Shown here piece after piece: positions 25,623 through 35,401 of a stretch of DNA of 64,000 bases; position 1 is the first letter of the stretch; every line of letters starts with the position of its first letter. The stretch lies in the NCBI RefSeq assembly GCF_003970675.1, contig NZ_CP034562.1, positions 682,001 to 746,000 of the forward strand, written 5' to 3'. This stretch comes from Flammeovirga pectinis. GTDB lineage: Bacteria; Bacteroidota; Bacteroidia; Cytophagales; Flammeovirgaceae. Made by a program: the position numbers and the translations under genes. The notes beneath the pieces are model-generated. The model was not told the origin of the DNA, did no database searches, and was given only the letters and a program-made list of their open reading frames with translations.

Positions 25623-28418
25623 ATGTCAAAAGAAACAGTAACACCACTGAGTGCTCTTGAAGTTGTCAAGAAACATTTAGGGAAACCGTATAGAGACCTT
25701 GAGTTTTTACTTGAGTGTTTATACGAAGTTTTAATGGAGAATGGTGAAGAGGAAATGGCCAACGCTATTCCTTGGATAAATGAGACAACTCCCGAATTAA
25801 AAAAATTCGACGAAAAATATATGCAATTATACTCTATCGTATTTCAGTTATTGAATATGGTAGAAGTAAATGGAGCAGTCCAAGCTCGTAGAACAAAAGA
25901 AAACGATAATGGATTAGCTTCAGTTAAAGGTCTTTGGGGTGAACGCCTTCAAAACTTAAAAGATAAAGGATATTCTGAAAAGGATATTGCAGAATTATTG
26001 CCACAAGTAATGGTTGAACCTGTATTAACAGCTCACCCTACAGAGGCAAAAAGATCTACAGTATTAGAGCACCATAGAACATTATACTTATTATTAGTAC
26101 AAAGAGAGAACTCTATGTATACTGGTATTGAGCAGCGTTCTATTAATGCTAAAATTAAATTAATATTAGATACTTTATGGAGAACAGGAGAAATTTTTGT
26201 TGAGAAGCCTGACGTAGCATCTGAAAGAAGAAATGCTATTCATTACTTAACAAACGTATTCCCAGAAGTTCTTCCAATCTTAGATCAACGTTTCCAACAA
26301 GCTTGGGGAGAAGTTGGTTTTGATAAAGATCTAATCAGAAAAGTTGATAGTCGTCCTCGTGTATCTTTTGGTAACTGGGTAGGTGGTGACCGTGATGGTC
26401 ATCCATTAGTAACTCACGAAATTACTGACGAAACATTAGGGATTTTAAGATTAAACGCTTTTGTTTTAGTTAGAAGATCTTTATTTAATTTAGTTAAAAA
26501 ACTTTCAGTTTCTTGTGATATCGAGAATGCTCCAGAAGCATTAAAAGCTCGTATCAAGTCAATGGCTGAAGAATTAGGTGAAAGAGGTCAAGATGCTTTA
26601 GACAGAAATGTTGGAGAGGCATTTAGACAATTTGTTAACCTTTGTCTTGCTAAATTACCTGTAGAAGTTAAAAGAGAGCATGCTGTTGAGCTTCAAGAAA
26701 GCGAATTCAGATATAGATTCTCTGTTGAGTTAAAATCTGACTTAGAACTTTTACAAGCTACTTTAATTGAGTTTGGTGCTAAAAGATTAGCGTATTCTTA
26801 TGTAAACGATGCATTAAGAGTATTAGATACTTTTGGATTCCACTTGGCTCGTTTAGATGTACGTCAAAACAGTGACTTCCATGATAAAGCAATCTCTCAA
26901 TTATTGACGGCAGCGTCATTAGACGGAGAAAGCTTCTTAACATGGTCTGAAGAGAAAAGAGTTGCGTTTATGAATAATGAGTTATTGTCTAACAGACCAT
27001 TTACTCATCCTTCAGTAAAACTTCCAAACGAAGCAAATGCTGTAATCTCTACGTATAGAGTTTTAGCAAAATATATTAAAAACTACGGTTCATCAGGTAT
27101 TGGTGCATTGATTATCTCAATGACACGTTCAGTATCAGATTTAGTTGCAGTTTATCTTCTTGCAAGAGAAGCAGGATTAATGGAACAAACACCAGAAGGT
27201 TTAGTTTGTAGACTACCTGTAGTGCCATTATTCGAAACTATTGAAGATCTTGAGGTAAGTCCACAAGTAATGCAAAGTTTCTTAGATCACCCAATTACAC
27301 GTCGTAGCTTAGAATACCAAAAAACATTAAACGGAGACAAACGTTTAACGCAAATGGTAATGGTAGGTTACTCTGATAGTAATAAAGATGGTGGTATCTT
27401 AGCTTCTCAATGGTCATTACACCATGCAGAATCAAGATTGGCTGAAGTTGGAGAAAATAGAGATATTGCAATCAACTTCTTCCATGGTAAAGGTGGTACT
27501 ATTTCTCGTGGTGCTGGTCCTGCTCATTGGTTTATCCAATCTCTACCTCATGGCGGTGTAAACGGAAATATGCGTTTAACTGAACAAGGTGAGACTATTG
27601 AGCAGAAATATGCCAATAAAATGAATGCTAGTTATAATATGGAATTGTTACTTGCGGGTACAGTTGCTAATACAACTTCAGACATTTTAGGCTCTAAAGA
27701 AAAACACCCAATTGAAGATGTAGTTGCTTGGATGGCACACGAAAGTAGAGATTTCTATGCTTCTTTATTAGAAGATCCTAATTTCATTACTTTCTATGGT
27801 GAAGCTACTCCAATTGATGCTATTGAATCTAGTAGAATTGGTTCTCGTCCTGCTCGTAGAACAGGTAGAAGAACGCTTGCAGATTTAAGAGCTATTCCTT
27901 GGGTATTTAGCTGGAGTCAAGCACGTTTCAATATGACATCTTGGTATGGTGTAGGTTATACTTTAGAGAAATTATCTAAAGAACGCCCTGCAGATTTTGC
28001 TAAGTTGAAAGAATTGATGCAAACTGATCCATTAATCAGATACGTATTTACTAACGTAGATACATCTCTAGAAGCAACAGATGAGTCTGTTATGAAAGAG
28101 TATGCTGCAATGGTGAAAGATAAAGACGTTCGTGAAGATATCTTGGAAAAGTTAACTTCTGAACTTGCTAGAACAAGAAAAATGATGGATAGCATCTTGA
28201 GAACTTCTTTTGCAGAAAGAAGAAGCAACCATTATTATTCTAGCTTTATCAGAGCTGAAGCATTAAGTCCACTTCATAAGACACAAATTAGATTGTTGAA
28301 GAAATGGAGAAAAATGAAAGCTGACGAAAAGTCTACCCCAGAAGAAGTAGAAGCAGTATTATTCCAATTGTTGACGTCAATTAATGCAATTGCATCAGCA
28401 CTTAGAGCTACTGGTTAA
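25623..28418 (+). CDS. ppc: Phosphoenolpyruvate carboxylase
   Basis: A 931-residue protein of normal length. It adds bicarbonate to PEP to give oxaloacetate, feeding the TCA cycle. All main motifs are present: VLTAHPTEAKRST with catalytic H138, GNWVGGDRDGHP near 250, GYSDSNKDGG near 582, FHGKGGTISRGAGP near 620 and RIGSRPARR near 740. The C-terminal end RATG resembles the family's conserved terminal Gly. The codon use is rich and regular, suggesting strong expression. ATG 25623 is 139 bases after ndh; TAATCTTG at 25553-25560 could be its -7 box. It ends in a strong terminator. Confidence 0.96.
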   Translation: MSKETVTPLSALEVVKKHLGKPYRDLEFLLECLYEVLMENGEEEMANAIPWINETTPELKKFDEKYMQLYSIVFQLLNMVEVNGAVQARRTKENDNGLASVKGLWGERLQNLKDKGYSEKDIAELLPQVMVEPVLTAHPTEAKRSTVLEHHRTLYLLLVQRENSMYTGIEQRSINAKIKLILDTLWRTGEIFVEKPDVASERRNAIHYLTNVFPEVLPILDQRFQQAWGEVGFDKDLIRKVDSRPRVSFGNWVGGDRDGHPLVTHEITDETLGILRLNAFVLVRRSLFNLVKKLSVSCDIENAPEALKARIKSMAEELGERGQDALDRNVGEAFRQFVNLCLAKLPVEVKREHAVELQESEFRYRFSVELKSDLELLQATLIEFGAKRLAYSYVNDALRVLDTFGFHLARLDVRQNSDFHDKAISQLLTAASLDGESFLTWSEEKRVAFMNNELLSNRPFTHPSVKLPNEANAVISTYRVLAKYIKNYGSSGIGALIISMTRSVSDLVAVYLLAREAGLMEQTPEGLVCRLPVVPLFETIEDLEVSPQVMQSFLDHPITRRSLEYQKTLNGDKRLTQMVMVGYSDSNKDGGILASQWSLHHAESRLAEVGENRDIAINFFHGKGGTISRGAGPAHWFIQSLPHGGVNGNMRLTEQGETIEQKYANKMNASYNMELLLAGTVANTTSDILGSKEKHPIEDVVAWMAHESRDFYASLLEDPNFITFYGEATPIDAIESSRIGSRPARRTGRRTLADLRAIPWVFSWSQARFNMTSWYGVGYTLEKLSKERPADFAKLKELMQTDPLIRYVFTNVDTSLEATDESVMKEYAAMVKDKDVREDILEKLTSELARTRKMMDSILRTSFAERRSNHYYSSFIRAEALSPLHKTQIRLLKKWRKMKADEKSTPEEVEAVLFQLLTSINAIASALRATG

Positions 28419-28461
28419 TAGCAACTTCTTATTACGGAAGTAATAAGTAAGGTATATATTC

Positions 28462-28501
28462 AATCCTTGTTCTTTTAATATAAAAGAGCAAGGATTTTTT
28501 T
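28462..28501 (+). terminator. Intrinsic terminator of ppc
   Basis: A 15-bp stem, 28462-28476 with 28482-28496 (AATCCTTG against CAAGGATT, one G-T pair, then TCTTTT against AAAAGA), with loop AATAT, is followed by a T-run. Confidence 0.9.
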
Positions 28502-28574
28502 GTGTTTATTCTTGATGAAATTCTGAAAGAACGACTAAAATTGTAACTTCTTAATCTTATTAAAAATAACTTAT

Positions 28575-29372
28575 ATGAGATTATCTATTTACATCTTAAT
28601 TACTTTTATATTTTTTAGTACAAACGTAAAAGCTCAGTTCTCTGAAACGATATCAAGTGATAGGCCTGGACAATCTTTTACAGCTACTACTTTAGGGAAA
28701 AGTGTTGTTCAAATCCAAACGGGCTATAATTTCTCTAATGAAGATTCTGATTCTACTCCTAAAAAATCACAATTAAGCACTACCTTTTTTAGACTTGGAA
28801 TTACAGAAACTTTTGATTTTGAAGCATTGGTAAATTACAGGACTATTAGAGGTGATGTTGGTACTAAAGACTCTTTATTTGCTCAAGGTTTAAGTAATTT
28901 ACAATTAGGATTTAAATACCAACTTTTAGAAAATAATGGTTGGGTTCCTACTCTTGCTTTTCAAGGACGATTAATTACTAAACTAGTAGGTAAAGATTAC
29001 GAAAGAAAAAATGTTGGAATGGTGTATAATATGGCTTCTTATCATCAATTAAAACCTTGGTTAGGTTTAACTATGAATTATGGTTTAGTTCTTCCCGGAG
29101 AAAGTTCTGGTACAGATGATCTTGGTATAGAAGGATATTATCTTCCTGCTACTTTAAATTTTGCATTTGTAGTATCTGATAAAATTGGTGCTTTTGTAGA
29201 GATGTATGGTAATCTAAATTACTTTTACCCTAGCTTTGATGCGGGTCTATCTTACTTAATTACAAATAATTTAATGCTTGATGTTTATGGAGGATTCAAT
29301 AAAACACAAGTTATTGATACTTGGTTTGTGGAAGGTGGACTTTCTTATAGGTTAAATTGGAGGAAAGAATAA
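28575..29372 (+). CDS. Outer-membrane transporter-like barrel (Phenol_MetA_deg type)
   Basis: A 265-residue protein with a signal peptide ending near residue 20 (NVKAQ). The mature part starts SETISSDRPGQSFTATTLGKS, the typical opening of the MetA-pathway/transporter barrel family, and continues as repeated beta-strands to a final strand ...GGLSYRLNWRKE. Members lie in the outer membrane, and substrates are rarely known. The next gene begins three bases after its stop codon, so it is co-transcribed with the AlkD-like gene, although no functional link is apparent. Confidence 0.75.
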   Translation: MRLSIYILITFIFFSTNVKAQFSETISSDRPGQSFTATTLGKSVVQIQTGYNFSNEDSDSTPKKSQLSTTFFRLGITETFDFEALVNYRTIRGDVGTKDSLFAQGLSNLQLGFKYQLLENNGWVPTLAFQGRLITKLVGKDYERKNVGMVYNMASYHQLKPWLGLTMNYGLVLPGESSGTDDLGIEGYYLPATLNFAFVVSDKIGAFVEMYGNLNYFYPSFDAGLSYLITNNLMLDVYGGFNKTQVIDTWFVEGGLSYRLNWRKE

Positions 29373-29375
29373 GGT

Positions 29376-30101
29376 ATGAATAGAAATAAAGAAAGTGAAG
29401 TTTATCAAGAACTTTCTAATTATAGCAATGAAATAAAAAAGGAAAAAGCATATTTATTTTTTAAGGCTTTTGATGGAGGATATGGAGAAGGTGATGAGTT
29501 TATGGGAGTATCAGTTCCAAACATAAAAAAAGTAGCCAAAGCCAACTATTTATCGATTCATTATCATGAATTGGAGTTACTTTTAAAAAACGAATTGCAT
29601 GAAATGAGAATGTGTGCTCTTTTTATGATGATTCATCATTTCGAAAAAAAGAACTCACCCATTTCTCAAGAGAAAATTATAGAACTTTACTTAACGAATT
29701 TACATTATGTAAATAATTGGGATTTGGTAGATTGTTCTGCTTACAAACTACTAGGAAGGTATATTTACGAAGAAAAAGCGGAAGAAAGCCTACTTTTTGA
29801 ATTATCGGAATCCTCTTATCTTTGGAAGGAGAGAGTGAGTGTTGTAGCTACATATTACTTTATTAAAAGAGATAGCTTTACTTTAGCTTTTAGGTTATGT
29901 GAACACTTTTTAGAGCACAAACATGACTTAATGAACAAGGCTACTGGTTGGATGTTAAAGGAAATAGGTAAAAGAGACCAATCAGCTGAAGAAATGTTTT
30001 TAAGAGCCAATTATAAGCATATGACTAGGACTACTTTACGTTATGCTATTGAAAAATTTGAAGAGCCTCTAAGACAATCTTATTTGAAATCTGAAATTTA
30101 A
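29376..30101 (+). CDS. DNA alkylation repair protein, AlkD family
   Basis: A 241-residue all-helical HEAT-repeat protein. Family motifs: YGEGDEFMGVSVPNIKKVAK (about 36-55), LHEMRMCALFMM (about 75-89), YVNNWDLVDCSAYKLLG (about 111-127, containing the conserved W-D pair that faces the lesion) and WKERVSVVATYYFIKRD (about 150-166, with catalytic-region WxxR). AlkD removes N3- and N7-alkylated purines without base flipping. A second alkylation glycosylase (tag) lies 1.9 kb downstream on the other strand. It has three-base spacing from the outer-membrane barrel gene. Confidence 0.9.
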   Translation: MNRNKESEVYQELSNYSNEIKKEKAYLFFKAFDGGYGEGDEFMGVSVPNIKKVAKANYLSIHYHELELLLKNELHEMRMCALFMMIHHFEKKNSPISQEKIIELYLTNLHYVNNWDLVDCSAYKLLGRYIYEEKAEESLLFELSESSYLWKERVSVVATYYFIKRDSFTLAFRLCEHFLEHKHDLMNKATGWMLKEIGKRDQSAEEMFLRANYKHMTRTTLRYAIEKFEEPLRQSYLKSEI

Positions 30102-30181
30102 TTAGGTTATTACTAATTGAATAACAATAAACATGCAATTGTGTGAGTTATTAATTAAGCAACAATTCAACCATCAATTTA

Positions 30182-30850
30182 ATGAAACTAGCAGTTTACA
30201 ACATTATATTCTTTCTTCTTTCCCAGCATAGTTATGCTCAGTATTCTCCCGAAGAAACATCGAAAGATTACATTGATTATGCCTACGAATTATTAGAAAA
30301 AAAAGAATTTGATAAAGCATTAGTGAAGACTGATGAAATTATTGCATTACTACCTAGATCTACAGCAGAAATTCAATACATAAGGGCGTTGTCTCATCAT
30401 CATTTAGGGCTTAATTTAATTGCTTTAGATGAAGTTAATACTATGTTTCAATTCACGATGAGAGATGAATTGAAAATGAATGGAGATGAGTTAAAAATGC
30501 TTTTGGAACACGAAATAAAAAAAGATGTATCAAAAGGTGAAGAACAAGAATATGTTATGGCAGAAGTGTCTGCAACATATCCAGGTGGTATGGGAGAATT
30601 CTTCCATTGGTTTCATTCATCATATACTATGGAAAATACATCAAATGGACAAAAAGGAAAGATTTTTGTGGAATTTGTCGTAAATAAATATGGCAAAATA
30701 GGTGATGTGTCAATTTTAAAAGGAATAGATGAAACTGTGGATAAAACAGTAAGTGCCCTTTTATTGAAATCACCAAAGTGGATGGTTGCCCAACAAAACG
30801 GCAAACCTGTTGAACAAAAGATCGTCTTGCCTTTTAGTGTCGAATATTAA
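30182..30850 (+). CDS. Exported TPR protein with a TonB C-terminal domain
   Basis: A 222-residue protein with a signal peptide ending near residue 19 (HSYAQ). Residues about 28-105 are helical repeats of TPR type (YAYELLEKKEFDKALVKTDEI). Residues about 130-222 form a TonB C-terminal domain: ATYPGGMGEFFHWFH, GKIFVEFVVNKYGKIGDVSILKG, SPKWMVAQQNGKPVEQKIVLPF. The domain matches that of the energy transducer at 19346-20170 motif by motif. There is no inner-membrane anchor or Pro-rich linker, so it cannot work as a standard TonB. Its stop codon overlaps the stop codon of the convergent gene. Confidence 0.75.
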   Translation: MKLAVYNIIFFLLSQHSYAQYSPEETSKDYIDYAYELLEKKEFDKALVKTDEIIALLPRSTAEIQYIRALSHHHLGLNLIALDEVNTMFQFTMRDELKMNGDELKMLLEHEIKKDVSKGEEQEYVMAEVSATYPGGMGEFFHWFHSSYTMENTSNGQKGKIFVEFVVNKYGKIGDVSILKGIDETVDKTVSALLLKSPKWMVAQQNGKPVEQKIVLPFSVEY

Positions 30851-31947
30851 AAGGCTTCTCCAATAAGAAAGTAAATACCATTATCATCTTTACCCCAAGC
30901 AGCATCTATACCTACATTAATATTGTATTGTTTAGATGCTTTATATCTCAATCCAACTCCTCCTGCAGGGAGAAATGGAACATTCTGCCCAGCTGTAAAC
31001 ACAGTACCCATACCATAATAGAAATTTGCTCCCCAGTTTTTATAGAATCTCCATCTTAATTCTGCCTGCACCATATAAATTTGATTCCCTCTAAATTGCC
31101 CTTTATTATATCCTCTTAGGTCTTGAAAACGAGTTCCACCAAAACCCATTACATTCTCTTCTACAAAAGGTACATCGCCAAATAAGGTAGCAGCATTAGC
31201 TTTAGAGGCTAGTATCATATTTTTTTTAATGGAATAGAAGTAAGAGTATTCTCCATATAAACCAGTAAAGTCGGCGTCAGAACCAATTGCATCAAAATAG
31301 CTTAAAGAGTATAAGTTAAGGTACATTCCTTTTGATGTAGAGAAGATATTATCTCTAGAATCATAATCAAAGGTTAAGCCAATTCCAGAAGTGGTAAAAT
31401 CACCTATATTTCTTAGTTCAAGCAGTTTATTCAGAGCATCATTATCAAATGAAAAATTATTCTTTCCATATGTATAAATAGGTCCAAGAAAGGCATCTTT
31501 AAATATTTTAGTAGAGAAACTCGCTTGGATAGATGATGTTCTGGTTGAATACGGAACAACTGTTGAAGGGAGTTGAGGAAGTAATTCGTCGGTGAAAAAT
31601 TGAAAATTTACATTAGTGGTAAAGAGTAAAATTCTACTTCTAAATTTATCTTGCTTAAAGTAATTTTCTTGTAATAGTGCCAACCACCATGTTTCGTTTT
31701 GGAAATACATTCCTTGTACAAATGACATTGATGGTGGAGAAATCGAATCGGCTTTATTCAACTTATAAAAAGCTCCTACATTTGCTCCGCCACCCCATCC
31801 AAAGACTTTATTGTTGGCAATATTCGGGATGCCTATAAATTGAAGGTTTTTTTCTTTTTTTGTTGAGTCTTCACGAGTGTTTTGAGCAATTATAGGAGTT
31901 GATATAAGGATAGAGAATAAAAGAATGAGCGTTAATAGGTGTTTCAT
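30847..31947 (-). CDS. BamA/D15-like outer-membrane barrel protein
   Basis: The protein has 366 residues if started at MKHLLTLILLFSILIS; a start at 31995 would add 16 residues, overlap the tag gene and weaken the signal peptide. The signal ends near residue 21. The mature part is a 16-strand-type barrel without POTRA domains: NKVFGWGGGANVGAFYKL, GIGLTFDYDSRDNIFSTSKGMYLNL (typical D15 surface-antigen strand), GFGGTRFQDLRGYNKGQFRGNQ (the conserved (V/I)RG-like loop region) and a final strand ending LIGEAF. It may insert or translocate lipids or proteins, but the short barrel-only form has no proven role. Its stop overlaps the stop of the TPR/TonB-C gene by three bases. Confidence 0.75.
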   Translation of the reverse strand: MKHLLTLILLFSILISTPIIAQNTREDSTKKEKNLQFIGIPNIANNKVFGWGGGANVGAFYKLNKADSISPPSMSFVQGMYFQNETWWLALLQENYFKQDKFRSRILLFTTNVNFQFFTDELLPQLPSTVVPYSTRTSSIQASFSTKIFKDAFLGPIYTYGKNNFSFDNDALNKLLELRNIGDFTTSGIGLTFDYDSRDNIFSTSKGMYLNLYSLSYFDAIGSDADFTGLYGEYSYFYSIKKNMILASKANAATLFGDVPFVEENVMGFGGTRFQDLRGYNKGQFRGNQIYMVQAELRWRFYKNWGANFYYGMGTVFTAGQNVPFLPAGGVGLRYKASKQYNINVGIDAAWGKDDNGIYFLIGEAF

Positions 31948-31978
31948 GTTGATTAATAGTAGGGTTATATTTTCTTTT

Positions 31979-32548
31979 TTATGATAATTCAGCATATCTA
32001 TAACAATCCATAGTATGATCGTTTATCATTCCAATACCTTGCATATAAGCATAGCAAATAGTGCTTCCAACAAATTTAAAACCTCTTTTTTTAAGATCTT
32101 TACTCATTAAGTCACTTTCTGATGAAGTAGCTGGTACTTCGCTGTCTAATTTACGCTTACCTTGGAGTATTTTATAAGCAGTGAATTGCCAAATATATTT
32201 ATCAAATGAACCAAATTCCTCTTGTATTTTTAAGTAGAGTTGAGCATTGGTAATTATTGAATTTACTTTTAATTTATTCCTGATAATACCTGGGTCACTC
32301 AATAATTCTTCTATCTTCTGTTGATTATATTGAGAAACTAAGTTAGCGTCAAAATTTTCGAATACTTTGCTATAGTGAGCCCTTTTCTTTAATACAGTAC
32401 TCCAACTTAATCCAGCTTGCATTCCCTCTAAACATAACATTTCAAATAACTTTTGATCATCATGTAGAGGAACACCCCATTCATTATCATGGTATTCTTC
32501 ATCTAAAGGATTACCAACACACCAATTACACCTGTTCTTTTCTGACAT
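31979..32548 (-). CDS. tag: DNA-3-methyladenine glycosylase I
   Basis: A 189-residue protein, normal for Tag. The start has RCNWC (C7) and EEYHDNEWGVP (H20). The catalytic region follows: FEMLCLEGMQAGLSWSTVLKKR (about 35-57) with the conserved Glu and Trp. The C-terminal MINDHTMDCYRY supplies the last His and Cys, completing the zinc site known for Tag. It excises 3-methyladenine from alkylated DNA. It precedes the D15-like gene on the same strand, 31 bases from that gene's preferred ATG, so the two may be co-transcribed. Confidence 0.93.
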   Translation of the reverse strand: MSEKNRCNWCVGNPLDEEYHDNEWGVPLHDDQKLFEMLCLEGMQAGLSWSTVLKKRAHYSKVFENFDANLVSQYNQQKIEELLSDPGIIRNKLKVNSIITNAQLYLKIQEEFGSFDKYIWQFTAYKILQGKRKLDSEVPATSSESDLMSKDLKKRGFKFVGSTICYAYMQGIGMINDHTMDCYRYAELS

Positions 32549-32562
32549 TTTTATTTTGAAGA

Positions 32563-32598
32563 TAAAAAAAAAGGTTGACTAATTAAATAGCCAACCTT
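32563..32598 (-). terminator. Intrinsic terminator of rny
   Basis: AAGGTTG (32571-32577) pairs with CAACCTT (32592-32598), and the A-run at 32562-32570 gives T after the stem on the minus strand. It lies between rny and tag. Confidence 0.8.
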
Positions 32599-32620
32599 TA
32601 TATGTTTTATTAAATCTTGA

Positions 32621-34222
32621 TTACTTCGCAAAGTGAACAGATCTTGTTTCACGGATTACCGTTACTTTAATTTGTCCTGGATATTGCATTTCAGTTTCGA
32701 TTTTATTTGCAATGTCAAAAGATAATTGACCAGCATCAGTATCAGGAACTTTTTCTGCGTCTACCATTACACGTAACTCTCTACCTGCTTGGATTGCATA
32801 GCATTTGTGAACTCCTTTAAAGTCCATCGCTAAGCCCTCAAGCTCTTTAAGACGTTGTATGTAAGATTCCATCATTTCACGTCTAGCACCAGGTCTAGAA
32901 CCACTGATAGCGTCACATGCTTGAACGATAGGAGAGATTAATGAAGTCATCTCAATTTCATCGTGGTGAGCACCAATAGCATTACAAACTTCTGGAGTTT
33001 CTCCATATTTTTGAGCTAGGTTCATACCTAAGATAGCGTGAGGAACTTCAGGTTCTTCTGGCCAAACCTTACCAATATCGTGTAATAAGCCGGCACGTTT
33101 AGCAACTTTAGAATTTAATCCAAGTTCAGAAGCTAAAGTACTTGCTAAGTTAGATACCTCTCTAGAGTGTTGTAATAAGTTCTGTCCGTAAGAAGAACGG
33201 AATCTCATTCTACCAATTAACTTAATAAGTTCAGGGTGTAAACCATGAATACCTAAGTCAATTACAGTTCTTTCACCGATTTCGATAATTTCGTCCTCAA
33301 TGTTTTTACGAGTTTTAGAAACAACTTCTTCAATACGAGCAGGGTGGATACGTCCATCTGCTACTAATCTATGTAGTGAAACTCTTGCAATTTCTCTTCT
33401 AACAGGGTCAAAACCAGAAATAATGATTGCTTCAGGAGTATCATCTACAATAATTTCTACACCTGTACTAGCTTCAAGAGCTCTAATGTTTCGTCCTTCT
33501 CTACCAATAATTTTACCTTTAAGTTCATCACTTTCTAGGTTAAATACTGATACACAATTTTCTATCGCTTGTTCAGCGGCAGTTCTTTGTATAGTTGTAA
33601 TAACAGTTTTACGAGCTTCCTTAGTTGCTGTCATTTTAGCCTCTTCCATGATATTTTTAATATGCATAGAAGCTTTTGTTTTGGCTTCATCTTTCAACGC
33701 TTCAACTAATTGCTCTCTAGCGTCTTCAGCTTTTAAGTTGGCAACTTTTTCTAATTGTTCAACTTGCTTAAGACGTAAATTTTCAGCTTCAGCTTTTGCT
33801 TTAAAAGTAAACTCTTTCTGAACAGCAAGTTCTTCAAAACGTTGTTCCATTTCTTGATCTTTCTTTTTGAAAGACTCAACTTGCTTTGCTAATACAGCTT
33901 CCTTTTGTTTTTGCTTTGCTTCTTGTTGCTTTAAACGGTTCTCAAATTGCTTTAATTTGTTCTCGTTTACGTTAAGCTGATTTTTTCTTTTTGCAGTTTC
34001 AGAATCAAAATCTTGTTTTGCTTTCAAGAATTTTTCTTTTGATTCAATTAACTTTGTTCTCTTTATACTTTCGGCTTCTTTTTCAGCATCCTCTAGTATA
34101 CTATTAGCTTTATCAATAGCAGATGTTTCCATCCCTTTTAAGACTCTAGCTAATAAAAATCTACCGATTGCTATACCTACTAGTAAGCAGACTACGGCAG
34201 CTAAAATTATGTTTGGTTCCAT
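32621..34222 (-). CDS. rny: Ribonuclease Y
   Basis: A 533-residue endoribonuclease that begins mRNA decay at the membrane. The order is one membrane span (about 5-25), a long coiled coil (30-215), a KH domain with [15 protein letters not shown] (236-250, GxxG loop GREG at 240-243) and an HD metal-dependent phosphohydrolase domain with H352 in LLQHSREV and HD at 381-382 ([12 protein letters not shown]). The C-terminal [22 protein letters not shown] is typical. The cluster pheT, coiled-coil gene, zapA and rny runs on one strand, as often found in Bacteroidetes, though terminators subdivide it. Confidence 0.96.
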   Translation of the reverse strand: MEPNIILAAVVCLLVGIAIGRFLLARVLKGMETSAIDKANSILEDAEKEAESIKRTKLIESKEKFLKAKQDFDSETAKRKNQLNVNENKLKQFENRLKQQEAKQKQKEAVLAKQVESFKKKDQEMEQRFEELAVQKEFTFKAKAEAENLRLKQVEQLEKVANLKAEDAREQLVEALKDEAKTKASMHIKNIMEEAKMTATKEARKTVITTIQRTAAEQAIENCVSVFNLESDELKGKIIGREGRNIRALEASTGVEIIVDDTPEAIIISGFDPVRREIARVSLHRLVADGRIHPARIEEVVSKTRKNIEDEIIEIGERTVIDLGIHGLHPELIKLIGRMRFRSSYGQNLLQHSREVSNLASTLASELGLNSKVAKRAGLLHDIGKVWPEEPEVPHAILGMNLAQKYGETPEVCNAIGAHHDEIEMTSLISPIVQACDAISGSRPGARREMMESYIQRLKELEGLAMDFKGVHKCYAIQAGRELRVMVDAEKVPDTDAGQLSFDIANKIETEMQYPGQIKVTVIRETRSVHFAK

Positions 34223-34306
34223 TTGTACGTACAGATGTCTGTGCGTAGTTCAGTGACTACTTGTTGAATAATATATATAGTATTAGGGAACTACAATGAT
34301 CAACTT

Positions 34307-34600
34307 TTAATTCTCGTTTAGAATTTCTTCGAGTTGTTTGTTTAATGCTATCACACTATCAGTAGATTCTTTCAGCTCTCTTTCGTCTTTTAAAGAATTT
34401 ACTACAAAATCAAATGCAGTGATTACAAGTAGGTCCTTAAGATCAGCACCATTAAGGTGTTCTCGCTTAGCGTCTAAAATCTCGTTTAAACGTTCTGCAG
34501 CTTTTCGAAGTAAATGTGCTTCAGATGTTGTGGCTTTTAAATTATACGATTTGCCACAAAGATTTAACTGAATACTTTCTTTGCTGGATCTTAATCCCAT
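34307..34600 (-). CDS. zapA: Cell division protein ZapA
   Basis: A 97-residue protein. The N-terminal IQLNLCGKSYNLKATTSEAHLLRKAAERLNE pattern is that of ZapA: a short beta-alpha domain followed by the coiled-coil helix (about 45-97). ZapA binds FtsZ and bundles its filaments at midcell. It lies 84 bases before rny, with which it is probably transcribed. The coiled-coil gene upstream may encode a partner. The 175-base gap upstream (34601-34775) shows no RNA gene that I can recognise. Confidence 0.85.
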   Translation of the reverse strand: MGLRSSKESIQLNLCGKSYNLKATTSEAHLLRKAAERLNEILDAKREHLNGADLKDLLVITAFDFVVNSLKDERELKESTDSVIALNKQLEEILNEN

Positions 34601-34775
34601 GTTAATCTCTACAAGTTTTTTGGTTATTCGTCTAATAAAATTAGACCGAAATTATCTTAATGTGAATATATGTATTAAAACGTTTTTTCGAACGATTCAA
34701 GTAAAATTCCCTTCTAACAAATAAAAGTAATTTAAAATATGGAATTTTACACTTTTCAACTGAAAAAATGCTGTT

Positions 34776-35333
34776 CTATTGCTTAGAAAGTCGACCAACT
34801 TCTTCATTTAAGAGATCAACCTCTACTTTTAGTTCTTCCTTTTGAGCAATTAGCTCTTTCTTTTCATTTTCAAAATTCTCCAAACTCTTTACATGAGCAT
34901 GAAGATCTCTAATTTCATTTTTTAATTTTTGAACCTCTTTTATAGATTCTCTTTTTTGCTGATTGAAAATATCAATCGTGTCATCTTTTTCTTCTAGCGT
35001 TTTTCTAAGTTGATCAATATCTTGATTTAAAAATTGTATTACACTTTGTTGTCCTTCGGATAACTTCTGTGCTTCATCTCTCTCACTTTGCAGATCAGAT
35101 TTATCAGTCAATAATTGATTAATCTGTTCATCCCCTTTATTTATGAGTTCTTGCAGTTTGTCACTGTACTCTTGTATCTCAATTTTACTATCTATTTGAT
35201 CTTCGAAAGCAACCTTTTCGTTTTGTAATTGCTTTAATTTTGATTGAGAATTTTCATACAATGAAGATAGGTTTGAAACTTTTTCAAAAAGTTGTTTCAA
35301 TTCCTCGTTTAGTGTGGGGATGATAGTGGACAT
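34776..35333 (-). CDS. Coiled-coil protein of unknown function, upstream of zapA
   Basis: A 185-residue protein, nearly all heptad-like coiled coil from residue 10 to the end (for example NEELKQLFEKVSNLSSLY, then repeated Leu/Lys/Glu-rich helices). It has no signal peptide or membrane span and only polar, charged composition. Position between pheT and zapA/rny suggests a division-related scaffolding role similar in kind to ZapB, but that is an inference; ZapB is shorter (about 80). The start codon follows the pheT terminator by few bases. Confidence 0.65.
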   Translation of the reverse strand: MSTIIPTLNEELKQLFEKVSNLSSLYENSQSKLKQLQNEKVAFEDQIDSKIEIQEYSDKLQELINKGDEQINQLLTDKSDLQSERDEAQKLSEGQQSVIQFLNQDIDQLRKTLEEKDDTIDIFNQQKRESIKEVQKLKNEIRDLHAHVKSLENFENEKKELIAQKEELKVEVDLLNEEVGRLSKQ

Positions 35334-35343
35334 GTTATTCTAA

Positions 35344-35386
35344 TTAAAAAAATAAGTACCACTCATAGGTATAGCTATGAGTGGTA
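35344..35386 (-). terminator. Intrinsic terminator of pheT
   Basis: TACCACTCATAG (35357-35368) and CTATGAGTGGTA (35375-35386) form a perfect 12-bp stem with a 6-nt loop. An A-run at 35346-35352 gives T after the stem on the minus strand. It sits between pheT and the coiled-coil gene. Confidence 0.88.
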
Positions 35387-35401
35387 TATAAATATCATTG
35401 A

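Noticed and set aside
33300-33821. A long open frame on the plus strand across rny.
   Set aside because: It is antisense to the strongly conserved KH and coiled-coil parts of RNase Y and has low-complexity Ser/Ala/Leu content with no family features.
34601-34775. Gap beside zapA considered for 6S RNA, which adjoins zapA in some proteobacteria.
   Set aside because: No long hairpin with a central bubble is visible; the sequence is AT-rich promoter-like DNA.
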